Positions 1-11,352 of a stretch of 64,000 nt of DNA are shown here, in pieces (position 1 is the stretch's first letter; each line of letters begins with the position of its first letter). This DNA comes from Datisca glomerata (taxonomy: Eukaryota; Streptophyta; Magnoliopsida; Cucurbitales; Datiscaceae): positions 1,426,001 through 1,490,000 of the forward strand of contig QANY01013250.1 in the NCBI GenBank assembly GCA_003255025.1, given 5' to 3'. The position numbers and the translations under genes were made by a program. Below the pieces are notes generated by a model, which was given only the letters and a program-made list of their open reading frames with translations, did not search any database and was not told where the DNA came from.

Positions 1-304
1 AAAATGAACAATTTCAAGAATTAAATAACAAATGTAAAAGATTAAATGAGTTAGTATGCTTAGGGTTTGAGCTCTTGCTTGTGATTTGAGAGATAGAGAA
101 ACTTGTTTGTGGGTGAGAGTGAGATAATAGTGAAATGGAGTTAACGTCGGTGAAATTACGGCCAAACGCCAGTGAAATTGACGGGAAAATGGCAGCAAGA
201 GGAGAGGAACTTTAGACGTCGAAGAGGGAGGGAGAATAGAGAAATAAGGGTATTTGCTATTGACTTGGGTGGGTGAAATTACGAGCTGTGATTTTAAAAG
301 GGGT
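1..304. other. AT-rich non-coding DNA, nothing recognised
   Basis: No reading frame with recognisable similarity, RNA gene or clear repeat is visible here. It lies left of a palindrome cluster and could be the edge of another repeat cut off by the window. Confidence 0.4.
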
Positions 305-480
305 TTAAGTGAAATCGTCTTTTGGAAAGATGATTTCACTTAAGATTATCATCTTATAAAAGATGATAAAGCTGAAATCGTCTTTGGCAAAGATGATTTC
401 CGCTTTGGCAAAGACGATTTCCCAGGTGACACGCTCGGAGCCACATCCACCATAAACTCATCTTTTGTAAAGCTGAGTTT
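305..480. repeat. Cluster of imperfect palindromes
   Basis: Several short inverted repeats follow one another. The first has 17-bp arms (305-321 and 327-343) with one mismatch around a five-base loop. Others are built on the same core, AAATCGTCTTT paired with AAAGATGATTT (near 374-400 and 403-422), and on TTATCATCTT with AAGATGATAA (near 346-369). Such clusters occur in subterminal parts of DNA transposons, but I see no element ends, so the origin is unknown. Confidence 0.6.
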
Positions 481-554
481 GTGTGATGTTGCACAAAGTG
501 TCTTACTTTTAGAATTAAGTTGAAAAATACTTTATTTTAAACAAATATTTTAAA

Positions 555-1923
555 GGGTAAACTACAGTTTTACCCCCTGCAGTTTGGGGTAGTTTTCATT
601 TTAGACCATACACTTTTAAAATTTATAAAGTATACCCTACAATTACATTTAGCATTCACGTTAGACCTTCCGTTGGATCTCCGCTTAAAAATATTAACGG
701 TCTGTCACCGTTTGCTGATGTGGCATTACATGGCAAGTAGTTAAACGCCAAGTCATCTTTTTACTTTACCCGTTGCCATGTAGGATGAATTGCCCAAATT
801 ACCCCTAATTCCCTCATCCTCTTTCTTCTTTGCTGAGTTCCCTCTCCCTTTTTTTTTTTCTACGTTTTCAACTATTTCTCTCAACCTCATCCCTCAGATC
901 GCTTGACCGAGTATGCAGCCGGAGTAAAGCAGAAGCTCTAAAAATTTAAAATCGTGCGACCGAGTACGCAGCCGGAGCGAAGCGGAAGCTCTGAAAATTT
1001 CAGATCGCGTGACCGAGTACATCGCTGGAACGAAGCGGAAGTTCTGAAATTTTCAGACCGCGTGACCGTGTACGCCGCTGGAGCTTTGCTCTCACTCTGT
1101 TCAGCGTCGGAAGGCACATATGCTGTTGAAGCTTCTAAGGGATTTGTGGCCTGGAAATTCTATTGGGTATTCAAAGGATTTTAGCTGCAGTGAATTGATG
1201 GTACCCTTTAATGATTTCTCCATCATCTTATTCATCACGATGATTTTCAATCTAATCTCAATTTTTCTTATTGTATGGTTGGTGTGAGATTTCATTCCAT
1301 GACTCTTACTTTCTTGTGGGTATCTTCCATGTTTCTGTTTTTTCTTTGTTTTTTGTCTGTGGGTATTGAATTTCATAGCTTAAATGATTGCGTAATTGGG
1401 TTTAACTGTAAATTTCTTTGGTAGGTTCTATCTTTTGGCCTTCTTGTAAAGGTTAAAGACTCTTATATTTTCTTCACACACTTGAGGTAACGTTTAAAGA
1501 AGTGGCTAATGCCCCTTGGTGATGATGGAGTCGTTTCTTGTGTTGCTGACTTGTAGGATTTTTTGTTATGGTTTAGGTTGTGGAAGAGAAGTTTTGGGTT
1601 TTGAATATATTGGAGTTTGAACTCATGGAGGAAGAAAGAAATGGGGGAATTAGAAAGAAATGGGGGAATTATGAGTAATTTGGATAATTCACCTTACGTG
1701 GCAACTAAGTAAACTAAAAAACTGGCGTGGCATTAAATTACTTGTCACGTAATGCCACATCAGCAAACCGTGACAGACCGTTAATATTTTTAAGCGGAGA
1801 TCTAACAAAAGGTCTAACGTGAATGCAAAATGTAACTGTAGGGTCTACTTTATAAATTTTTAAAGTATAAGGTCTAAAATGAAAACCACTTCAAACTGTA
1901 GAGGGTAAAACTGTAGTTTACCC
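555..1923. mobile_element. Non-autonomous transposon with long terminal inverted repeats (Mutator-like or fold-back)
   Basis: The ends are inverted copies of each other over about 185 bp, beginning GGGTAAACTACAGTTTTACCC at the left (555 to about 745) and closing with its complement at 1738-1923. Flanks ATTTTAAA (547-554) and TTTTTAAA (1924-1931) match at seven of eight bases, in agreement with a target duplication, though the sequence is low in complexity. No transposase is encoded; the inside holds a 53-bp tandem repeat and otherwise unrecognised DNA. Long inverted ends favour a Mutator-like or fold-back element; an 8-bp duplication would instead fit hAT. Class assignment is inference. Confidence 0.75.
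897..1082 (+). repeat. Tandem repeat, unit about 53 bp, 3.5 copies
   Basis: Successive units share the core GACCGAGTACGCAGCCGGAG followed by GAAGCGGAAGCTCTGAAAA. It lies in the middle of the inverted-repeat transposon and is more GC-rich than its surroundings. Confidence 0.75.
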
Positions 1924-1983
1924 TTTTTAAAATATTAAAATACTTAAAAATCCTTATTTCCCTTCTTTTTTTTAAAGAAAAAG

Positions 1984-3164
1984 TTCACTGACACCCCCTA
2001 TGATTTCAGTAAATGACACTCACACAATCTCTAAGTTTAAAAATATCACTAATACTCCTAAAATATTTAAGTTAAGACACTAACACACCGAGATAGATAA
2101 TCTATGTTAATGTGCCACTATAATTACGTAAATATACACATCTTTCTAAAATAAACAAAACCCAACATTTGAGAAATTTAGAAGGAATGAGAAATTCATC
2201 ATACTCATTTCTCTTTTCTGACTCCTCAAACTTACCAGGTACCTCTTTAGAACCCAACGCTTCCTGAAATTACTGTTGCTGTAAACGTCGTGGCATCGAT
2301 GGGGGTTAATGATGGGATTGGGTTTGGTTTAGTGAAATAGATATTTTGTTTGGTAGTTAATGAGGAGGAGGAAGAAGAAGCAGAGCAGATTGAGAAAATG
2401 AGAAAGAACGGGAACAGAAAATTGAAGTCTTTTATGTAAACTGTAAAGTTGTGTAATTGCGTTTTGCTTTCCTCTTTCAGAGAGCTCCAATCTACTTATG
2501 AAACACGGATTATTTCAGATAATTAACTGGAGTCTGAAATTTTTGGGTTGTGAATTTCTTTCAATCTCATTTCTTCTCATGAATTTCTCATTTCTTCTTA
2601 TGAATTTCTTCTGAATCCCTAGTTCTTAATTGGCTCTTCTTTAATTCCTTATAATGTCTCAATTCCTTAGAGAAACGCGCACCCACCAAGTCCTCCTATG
2701 AAGTCGAAGAAAAAGCTTTGGGGTAAGATGCAATATGAAAAAAAGCTTTGGGTTAGAGTTGGAGTAAGGTGAAATGGGAAAGCTGCAAGATAAAAAAAAA
2801 TTTAGTAAATGTTCGAAAAATTCAGCTCATTCTGATTAATAAATTCAATATCTAGACAAGATTCAACCAACGTCATTTTAGGGGAGTCATTTTAGAATTT
2901 ATGAACATTTTAGGGGAGTCATTTTAGAATTTATGAACGTATTCATCAAAACTAAAAACTCAGAGAATCATGATAAATTATGCTTACTAAGATCATAATC
3001 TGATTCTTTCTGATATACATGATCCCTCGAATAAGAGCAAAAAATATTATTAATGGAAAATTTAACAAGAGGGGTGTTAGTTTATTAACTTAAATACTGG
3101 TATTGTTAAAATTAGAAGGGATGTGAGTGTCATTAATTGAAACAACATGGGATGTCAGTGGAAT
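1984..3164. mobile_element. Second non-autonomous inverted-repeat transposon
   Basis: Left end TTCACTGACACCCCCTATG (from 1984) and the complement of the right end, TTCCACTGACATCCCATG (to about 3164), belong to inverted arms of roughly 110 bp, including the shared words TAATGACACTCACA and TTTAAGTTAA. The arms are more diverged than those of the neighbouring element. No transposase frame is visible. I could not identify a convincing target duplication, so the exact ends are uncertain by a few bases. It lies 240 bp upstream of the demethylase gene and could affect its promoter. Confidence 0.6.
2876..2939 (+). repeat. Direct duplication, about 31 bp twice
   Basis: Two nearly identical adjacent copies of a unit beginning TTTTAGGGGAGTCATTTT lie inside the second inverted-repeat transposon. 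Confidence 0.8.
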
Positions 3165-3407
3165 AGCAATGATATAGGAGATATTGAATCTGGTCCGTTC
3201 AGTCACATTTAAAGAGATCAGATTTATTAAAAAAAGTAAAAAAAAAATTAATATTAAAAATTAGTCCTTTTATATAAAATAATTAGGTTAAATTTGATCC
3301 ATTCAGATCTGATTCAACAGCCAGATTATGACCAACTGTTGCACTGCCGTTTCCCGGCAATATATGGATGAGTTTTCCAATTGAAATAAATTTTAAAATT
3401 TTAATAA

Positions 3408-5909
3408 ATGAAAAGCATTGTCCACTCCAAGCTTGACGGGATAACCACGATGGAGACAACGGGCCCCCCTCAAGAACCCTCCGATAACCCTAACGACATC
3501 GCCTCCGATGATCTCTCGGCTGAATCCGAAGTCGACCTTAATATTTCCTCAATTCCGCCTGCAAATTCACTTGACGATCGACAAGACACGCCGGGAAACA
3601 TTCAACTCACAATCCATCCATCAGCTACCCAAAGGAATCTCGACTCCCCTGTGTCGGACACTAACGATGACTTATATGAACCTATCCCCGAAGACCCTTT
3701 GGATGAACAAAAAACTTCAACTTCTCCTGTAGAAGCTGGTCCAACCGAGGCGGCTCCGCCCGCCAAGAGGCGCCGGCGGAGGAAGAAGTTCTTCACGGAG
3801 CTCAATGGAAACCAATCGCTTGCCAGGAGTCGCCGGTCCGGCGTGGACAAGGAAGTCGACGTCGAGGCGCTAATTGCAATGTCCGTTGGTTTCCCGGTAG
3901 ACTCGCTCACCGAAGAAGAGGTCGAGGCAAACGTAGTGTCCACCATAGGAGGGGTCGAGCAAGCGAACTACATCGTCGTGCGGAATCACATCTTGGCTCG
4001 ATGGAGATCCAATGTCTCAGTTTGGTTGACCATTGACCACGCGCTCGAATCGATCCTGTCGGAGCACAAAGGCCTCGTTGAGACCGCTTACCGCTTCCTT
4101 CTGGAGCACGGGTACATAAATTTTGGGCTCGCTCCTGCGGTTAAAGAAGCGAAATTGAGACCGTTGAGTGGGGTTGAGAAGGCCAATGTAGTGATTGTAG
4201 GGGCCGGTTTAGCTGGTTTGGTAGCCGCGAGACAATTGGTTTTCTTGGGGTTCAAAGTTGTGGTTCTGGAAGGTAGGGCCAGGCCAGGAGGACGAGTGAG
4301 GACGAAGAAGATGAGCGGTGATGGAGTTGAGGCTGCCGCTGACCTGGGTGGGAGTGTGCTCACTGGAATAAATGGAAATCCACTTGGGGTTCTTGCTCGG
4401 CAATTGGGTTTACCACTTCATAAGGTTAGAGATATATGCCCACTGTATTTACCTAATGGGAAGGCAGTGAATCCTGAGGTTGATTCTATGGTAGAGGTTT
4501 CTTTCAATAAGTTGTTAGATAGAGTCTGTAAGCTTAGGGAAGCAATGATAGATGAAGTTAAATCTGTAGATGTACCTTTAGGGCTTGCTCTCGAAGCTTT
4601 TCGTAAAGTCTGTAAGGTCGCTGAGGATCCACTAGAGCGAATGCTCTTGGATTGGCACCTTGCTAATTTAGAATATGCAAATGCATCACTACTCTCCAAT
4701 TTGTCTATGGCATATTGGGATCAGGATGATCCGTATGAGATGGGTGGTGATCATTGTTTTATTCCTGGAGGTAATGAGACGTTCATTCGTGCCCTGGCAG
4801 AGGACCTTCCGATTTTTTATGAGAACACCGTGGAAAGTATTAGATATGGAAATGATGGGGTTTTGGTTTATACCGGTGAGAACGAGTTTCGTGGAGATAT
4901 GGTTCTTTGCACCGTCCCCCTGGGTGTGCTTAAGAAGGGATCAATTGAGTTTGTCCCTGAGCTTCCACAACGAAAGAAGGATGCAATTCAGAGATTAGGA
5001 TTTGGATTGCTCAATAAGGTTGCATTGTTGTTTCCTTATAACTTTTGGGGTGGAGATATTGACACATTTGGGCATTTAACTGAGGACCCGAGTATGAGAG
5101 GGGAGTTTTTTCTGTTTTACAGCTATTCTTCTGTATCCGGAGGTCCACTTCTCGTTGCTCTTGTTGCAGGGGATGCTGCAATTAAGTTTGAAACAATGTC
5201 ACCAGTGGAGTCCGTGAGGAGGGTATTAGACATATTGAGAGGTATTTTCCTTCCAAAATGGATTATTGTTCCTGATCCAATCGAAGCAGTCTGTACTCGT
5301 TGGGGAAAGGATCACTTCGCGTATGGGTCATACTCGTATGTCGCGGTGGGATCATCAGGAGACGATTACGATATTCTTGCAGAAAGTGTAGGGGACGGAA
5401 GAGTCTTTTTTGCAGGAGAGGCTACTAATAAGCTGTATCCAGCCACAATGCACGGAGCGTTTCTAAGCGGGATGAGAGAGGCTGCAAACATATTAAGAGA
5501 GGCCAAGAAGAGGTCGGTTAACGACAAATTAAATACCGCTAATGAGGAAAGTGATGAACTGACCGAATTATTTGAGTTCCCCGACCTTGCATTTGGGTGC
5601 TTCTCTGTCTTGTTTGATCCAAGGACCAGTGATCATGATTCTAATTCATTGTTAAGGATTAAAATTAGAGGGAATAGCCACGAGTCTGATTATCTATTCC
5701 TTTATGGCTTGATTTCAAGAAAGCAGGCTGTTGAATTGAGTATGGTAGATGGGGATGCAAATAGGGTAAGAATGTTGGATAATGACTTCAAGGTAAGGTT
5801 GGTTGGAAGGAGAGGTTTAGGTAATTGTGGTGAATCTCTTATATCCTACATAAAAGTGGCTAGATCTAACTCAAATGGAGTATCACATGAAGGAACAATA
5901 TCTGAATAA
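3408..5909 (+). CDS. LDL1: LSD1-like histone lysine demethylase, LDL1 type
   Basis: This intronless 833-residue protein is a flavin-dependent amine oxidase expected in the nucleus, removing methyl groups from histone H3 lysine 4; plant relatives repress FLC and affect flowering and root development. A charged N-terminus contains a basic RRRRRKK stretch near residue 121. A SWIRM domain spans about 150-243. The FAD site GAGLAG is at 265-270, followed by E288 and the PGGR motif. K537 (in GLLNKVA) matches the catalytic lysine of human LSD1, and the C-terminal FAD motif FFAGEAT is at 667-673. The stretch before LDWHLANLEYANA is short, so the coiled-coil tower of animal LSD1 is absent. Length and sequence fit Arabidopsis LDL1 (about 844 residues, also single-exon). 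A second ATG at 3450 is a possible start. The frame is intact. Confidence 0.95.
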   Translation: MKSIVHSKLDGITTMETTGPPQEPSDNPNDIASDDLSAESEVDLNISSIPPANSLDDRQDTPGNIQLTIHPSATQRNLDSPVSDTNDDLYEPIPEDPLDEQKTSTSPVEAGPTEAAPPAKRRRRRKKFFTELNGNQSLARSRRSGVDKEVDVEALIAMSVGFPVDSLTEEEVEANVVSTIGGVEQANYIVVRNHILARWRSNVSVWLTIDHALESILSEHKGLVETAYRFLLEHGYINFGLAPAVKEAKLRPLSGVEKANVVIVGAGLAGLVAARQLVFLGFKVVVLEGRARPGGRVRTKKMSGDGVEAAADLGGSVLTGINGNPLGVLARQLGLPLHKVRDICPLYLPNGKAVNPEVDSMVEVSFNKLLDRVCKLREAMIDEVKSVDVPLGLALEAFRKVCKVAEDPLERMLLDWHLANLEYANASLLSNLSMAYWDQDDPYEMGGDHCFIPGGNETFIRALAEDLPIFYENTVESIRYGNDGVLVYTGENEFRGDMVLCTVPLGVLKKGSIEFVPELPQRKKDAIQRLGFGLLNKVALLFPYNFWGGDIDTFGHLTEDPSMRGEFFLFYSYSSVSGGPLLVALVAGDAAIKFETMSPVESVRRVLDILRGIFLPKWIIVPDPIEAVCTRWGKDHFAYGSYSYVAVGSSGDDYDILAESVGDGRVFFAGEATNKLYPATMHGAFLSGMREAANILREAKKRSVNDKLNTANEESDELTELFEFPDLAFGCFSVLFDPRTSDHDSNSLLRIKIRGNSHESDYLFLYGLISRKQAVELSMVDGDANRVRMLDNDFKVRLVGRRGLGNCGESLISYIKVARSNSNGVSHEGTISE

Positions 5910-8900
5910 GGGGAAGATACAGGTTAGTATGGCTAACCCATTGGCTTTTTCATAACTCTCTCTATATATATACATTTAATAAATGATTCACTCTCTGGAG
6001 AGAGATGACAGTCATTGTTAAATTATTTCTTGAGGACGTGATACTTGCTGAGACAAAGCTGCTTCATTGTGTACAGTTCTTAGATTAGGAATGTAGGTAG
6101 TCTGATTTGGAGTTAGAGCCTTAAAGTTCTAGTTGATTTTCCACATTATTGTTCATTCATTATTAGGTTCTGAAGCTTCCATGATTGCTATTATGCTAAA
6201 AAATTCCATGTTTTTCTCATTGTAATAGTACTTGCTACTAGTCAATCCTTATTCCTTTCTTCAATCTCCAACTATCAATTTCTTTTACTCGTACGAAAAA
6301 GATTCTGGATTTTGAATCAACTGTGCTGTTAATTGAAGTGGAATATGTTATACTTTCTATATATTTTGTACCATTTTTCTTTTGCCCAAGTTACAAATTT
6401 GCAGTCGAACCCACGGTCTCATGGGGAGCCTAACCACTTTGTCAATTCTTCTTATCAATAATTTGTATCCATTAGCACTCATAAGTCGATAACTGAATTG
6501 ATGACAAAATGATTGATATATTTGTTTGTGCATGGTAGTCTATAATTAATGACAATTAAGGATCGTTATGTTTGGTATATTTGTAATTCTATTGTTAATG
6601 TGTAAAATAATTTGAGGTATTTCCTCATGACTGTTTTGCCTTTTGTAAATTTGGATTACCTTCTCTTTTGGACGCAATTCAATTGTCTACTCATGGGTAA
6701 ATTATGATTGCGTGTAAATTATGATCACCGTCTAATTTAAGAATTATTTCAAATAAACTTATTACGAGAAAAATTATAATAATATTACAATCCTAGATCG
6801 TAGATTCATTTCGTCCTTCTTTTTTTGTCAAAAATTTTCTTTCTTAGCTTCAGCATAATAGAAAATGAAGGGTAAAATTATCATAGAATTAAAGTTTTCT
6901 ACTTGATATTGTTTGATGCTTAAACTTTTGGATAGTTCACTACGAGCACGCCAGCATCACTATTATATTTATAATATATTAAAGAGGGGAAGAAATGAGA
7001 ATAATTTTTGGATAATTTTGTCTATTTATTATTGATGAATTACCTAAAGCAACCTTCAAATTTACATGTGGCATTTAGTAATTGATTATTTTTAAAATCA
7101 TAATAAATTGATCAAAGTAGTCATTAACTTTTTAAGTACATTCACCTATTTAATGAATTAAAAAAAAACATGTAATTGATAGAAATTTTAAGATAATTTT
7201 AATTTGTTAACTTTGAATAAATTATAAAAAGTTATTTAAGAAGTTATAAAATAAACTATAACTTTCTACTAATTGATTTTAATATAGAGAAAAATGAATG
7301 ATCTCTATGAAATTTGAAATATAATTCAATTCTAACATACTTTTAAAAACTTTAGTTATGGTATATTTTATATGTTATTATATTTAGCATGTTACACAAT
7401 TATAGTTACACAATGTTTACGAACAAAAAATTAAATTTACAATACAAAAGAAAAGATCAACTTTAAAATAAAACATGAAGTGAAAAAATTGAAGTGAAAA
7501 AATTAATTCTATTGACGTCATTTTTTCTTTTAATTTTTTATAGCACACTTCTATTATATACTCTCAATTCTTTTTTCTGGAAGTATGTATTATGTTTTTA
7601 CAATGTGGTTGAATGATAATATATCAATAAATAAAAAAATCATTTTGATTTTATTCACATAAATTGAAAACAAATCATATGACCTAAATAAATTTTTTAA
7701 ACTCACATAAACACAACATGATTACAAACAATAATCATAAACACAACATGATTACAAACAACATGATTACAAACAAATCGCGCGTGTGTATTGACTAGTA
7801 TATATATGTTCTCATATATAAACATGTTTCAAGTACACGCTTGTCTTTACGACGTCTCAATCAAACTGACACAAATAGGATCTCACATATATCTCTCGAT
7901 ATAATATTTCTCATTTTTTAACATTTCCTCTTGGTTTTTTTATTCCCAAACACAATTTAACGTGATCATGTCAACACATGTTATTCACTTTAACAATAGT
8001 TGTTTGTATTCTAACGCAATGGAGAACTCGATGTCTATCAACACATTGTGTTGATCGATAAAAAAGAGTTAACATGTCATCATAATACCAAATCCCATTT
8101 CATGTCAATTAAATAAATAAAGTTTTCATTTCATTATTTAAGAGATTTAATTAATAGTGGCAAATTATGATACGAAAGTGTTTAATTAGAATCAAGTACA
8201 ATACAGTGAGCCGACAATTGGATCCGATAAAACGCATAGACACGTGCATCAACCACGCTTCCACAATCAAGAGGCTGTCCGACCGAACTCTCCAAAGACC
8301 AATACAATACTATATCGATTATTTTGTACAACTAAACCGACCTCCTGTCTACTACTGGGCTCCTCCCGAGTAACGTATATTTGGAAAAATGACACTATCA
8401 TGTGGGTTTAAAATGATGCACCACCGGCCACCACCACAGGATTAGAGTCATCTCGAGAAACAGAAAAGGATATATTCCTATTTAATTTAGGTTCTTAAAC
8501 TCATATTTTAAAAATTATATCTAACCATTTTTTTATTTAGTTTCTCTACCGTTGTGAATCCAACATCAGAGAGGCAGTCGAGTAGATTTGAGCCGTTTTT
8601 ATCTAATTTAAAAAGTGCATATGTCTCTCATCGAACTGTCAATTCTTTTATACATTTTTTTAAGAAACGTATTTGCATACCTACTGAGTTTTACTTAAAA
8701 GAAATGAACAATCCTTATAGTTTACGAAAAATAAATATATTCAATCTGTTTCAAATAGTTTTATTTTAGAATGAAATGACCAAAATAACCTTAGATCCAT
8801 CATATTTAAATATATTAACCCGGATCAAGAAAACTCTCAAAACACAAAATTGGATTATTTTCCTCATAACTGAAGAAAATCCTCAAAACACAAAAATTCG

Positions 8901-10288
8901 GGTTCTAACCAGTAAACAATATACAAAAATAAATGTATTCTTGATATTTTAAGAAACTTTAACGCCGTTAGTCGAGAAAATAACGTTTTCAGATTTTTTT
9001 AGTCTTCAAAATAAAATGTCAAGTGGAGATACACGTATTTTCTTAAACTTCATGGAATATCCATATATTTTAGATAAATCTTAGGGAGTGTCCAAATATT
9101 TTTTCTTATTTTTTTTAGTTTTGATGTGTAGATCTGGACCTTTCAAATTTTATTATATGGTCCATATTAGATTTCTCGTCCATCGTAATATAGTAATGGT
9201 AGATAATCCAAGTCCTTGTTTTTAACCTAGTGTTGAACTCATCTGCGCCTTATAATTTTAAGCATTAGTCCAGATCGGTTCAGCATAAACTTACTCGCTG
9301 ATCTCGAAACTGCCTCACTCTTCACTCTTCCTTGGGCCCTTCCTTACACCGACTTCTTCGCATTTTACCAATCAAGGCCGACACTTTCTGGTCCCACCAG
9401 TACACCCTCACACGTTCTCCGTACACGTTGCATTATTTTATTGGTCCAAAGCACTGCCCGTACTTTATATCTTTGGAAAACTTTTGACCCTTTTGCTTCT
9501 GAAATAAAGAAACTCGCTGTCTTTAACAGCCAATAGCTGTTTAAAAAGAAAATTTGCCAATAGGGGTAAAAAAAAGGATTTAAACCCCTCTTGTTTGATT
9601 CCTCCATTGAAAGGGATGTGTTGTGCTAATTTAGACCCAATATCTTAGGATGCGTTTCATGTGAGAGAAAAATGAGTCTATCTTAAACCATCCAATTCTC
9701 TTAAATATTTTATCAAAATAAATATAGTAATTAATATTCTTTTTATTATATTATAACATTTTCAATAAGTCAATTATTATAAAATAAAATAATATTTAAT
9801 TTCTTATAATCTTTTTTTAGAATTATCTATTTACAGTCTCATACCAAATAATAGCTTAAGTTCTTAATGGTCCAAATTGAATCAGTTCAAGAAAAAAATT
9901 AAGAGTTAATTTTTTTATCTAATCTAGATCATTTGAGATGCAAGCTCTAACGACTTAAATACAATAGAACATTTTCTTTTTTAAGGAACATGATAGGACA
10001 TTGATAAATAAAAAACTTTTAGACTTAATAAAACCACACCGTTGTCTCGCCATCGTCCACGTTTACACACTGATAATTCTTTATTTTCGTATACAATTGT
10101 TGATTCTATAAACTTAGGTAGATAACACAATTAAACATATTTTAGTAAGATGACTTCATTTCGCAATATCAACCTGAAGTATAAGAAAAGCGTCAATACA
10201 ACCCAACTTAAACCAATAAGGTCAGAGTTGTTCGGGAAGTGCAATATCTTTAAAATAATAAAATATTTTGATCAATAATCTAATGAAC
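5910..10288. other. Intergenic DNA, no gene seen
   Basis: About 4.4 kb of AT-rich DNA between the demethylase and dehydrin genes. The first few hundred bases should hold the demethylase 3' UTR. A short direct repeat built on AACACAACATGATTACAAAC occurs near 7708-7775. Short open frames (for example 8167-8373) look like chance: no family similarity is apparent. No tRNA or transposon ends were recognised. Confidence 0.5.
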
Positions 10289-10294
10289 GTCGGT
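10289..10294 (-). promoter_or_regulatory. DRE/CRT core (ACCGAC on the minus strand)
   Basis: GTCGGT on the plus strand is the reverse complement of ACCGAC, the CBF/DREB core site. It lies about 125 bp upstream of the TATA box of a dehydrin, a class known to be induced by cold and drought through this site. Function here is inferred from motif and position. Confidence 0.5.
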
Positions 10295-10395
10295 CACATA
10301 AGTAAAAGACGATTGTCACTCTGCTCTCATCAATTTTACTTTTAGATATTTATTTTATTTTATTTTTATTTTTCATTTTCTTATTCGCGTGAAAT

Positions 10396-10401
10396 ACGCG
10401 T
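10396..10401 (+). promoter_or_regulatory. ACGCGT, possible CAMTA (CGCG-box) site
   Basis: ACGCGT fits the vCGCGb consensus bound by calmodulin-regulated CAMTA factors, which act in early cold responses. It is 18 bp upstream of the dehydrin TATA box. A six-base motif alone is weak evidence. Confidence 0.3.
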
Positions 10402-10418
10402 TCTATCAGTATCAATGC

Positions 10419-10426
10419 TATAAAAA
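10419..10426 (+). promoter_or_regulatory. TATA box of the dehydrin gene
   Basis: TATAAAAA lies 120 bp upstream of the dehydrin ATG, leaving room for a 5' UTR of about 90 bp. Confidence 0.75.
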
Positions 10427-10545
10427 GGCCTCCACTCTGTTAGAACCAAACCCATCATCATCCAGAACAGCTCACTGCAAACAACCTTTACTTCACCTTC
10501 ACAAACTCTCGAGATTTCCAGTGTTTTCTTTGATAATCGATAGCT

Positions 10546-11352
10546 ATGGCGTATGAGTATAACACCGACAAACAGAGCACTGATGTGGAGAGCAAGGACC
10601 GTGGGATTTTCGATTTCTTGGGGAAGAAAGAGGAAGAGAAGCAACCTCCTCATGTTCAAGAGGAAGTGATCGTTACTGAGTTTGAGAAAGTGTCCGTCTC
10701 TGAACCAGCTGAGCCTCCAAAGTACGAAACAGAGGAACACAAAGAGGAAAAGAAGGAAGAAGCTGATGAGGAGAAGAAGCCCAGTCTTCTAGAGAAGCTT
10801 CATCGTTCCGGCAGCAGCTCTAGCTCTGTAAGTAATTTCTTAAATTAATTTGTAATATGTCATGTTGATTAAGATTAGAGGGAAATAATTGAGGTTAATG
10901 ATTGAAAATATGTGCAGTCAAGTGATGAGGAGGAGGGAGAAGAAGGGGAAGAGAGGAAAAAGAAGAAGAAGGAAAAGAAGGGATTGAAGGAGAAGATCAA
11001 GGAAAAGATTAGTGGAGGAAAGAAAGAGGAAGAGAAGGAAGAAGCTAAAGAACACAAGCTGGAGGAGGACACTAGTGTTCCAGTTGAGAAATACGAAGAA
11101 GGGGTTGTCCAAACAGAGGAAAAGAAAGGTTTTCTCGAGAAAATCAAGGAAAAGTTACCAGGACAGCACAAGAAGACAGAGGATCAGGCAGGTCCTCAGC
11201 CAGCTGAATATGTTCCTGAAGCAACTTCTCCTCATGAAGGAGATGCAAAGGAAAAGAAGGGTATTTTCGAGAAGATAAAGGAGAAGCTTCCTGGGTATCA
11301 CCCAAAGACGAGTGAGGAAGCTAAGGAAAAAGATGAAACTACTTCTCATTAA
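10546..11352 (+). CDS. Acidic dehydrin of the FSK3 type (LEA group 2)
   Basis: Two exons (10546-10827 and 10918-11352) joined by a 90-bp GT-AG intron give about 238 residues. Dehydrins are disordered, hydrophilic proteins that protect membranes and enzymes during cold, drought and salt stress. The order of motifs is an F-segment ([11 protein letters not shown], near residue 19), an S-segment of serines followed by acidic residues, and three lysine-rich K-segments ([45 protein letters not shown]). The intron falls inside the serine run at phase 0, the usual place for SKn dehydrins. The first K-segment is diverged, ending ISGG in place of LPGQ. Composition is rich in K and E, as in COR47/ERD10/ERD14. 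The promoter carries a TATA box and a DRE core, in keeping with stress induction. Confidence 0.95.

Noticed and set aside
6395..6460. Short tRNA-like string in the demethylase downstream region
   Set aside because: No cloverleaf could be folded; only a few arm-like words are present.
8167..8373. A 68-codon open frame in the intergenic region upstream of the dehydrin
   Set aside because: No family similarity, no promoter or intron context, and length within chance for AT-rich DNA.
10875..11349. Long open frames opposite and out of frame to the dehydrin
   Set aside because: They are shadows of a lysine- and glutamate-rich gene; phenylalanine/leucine/serine-rich translations are the expected by-product.
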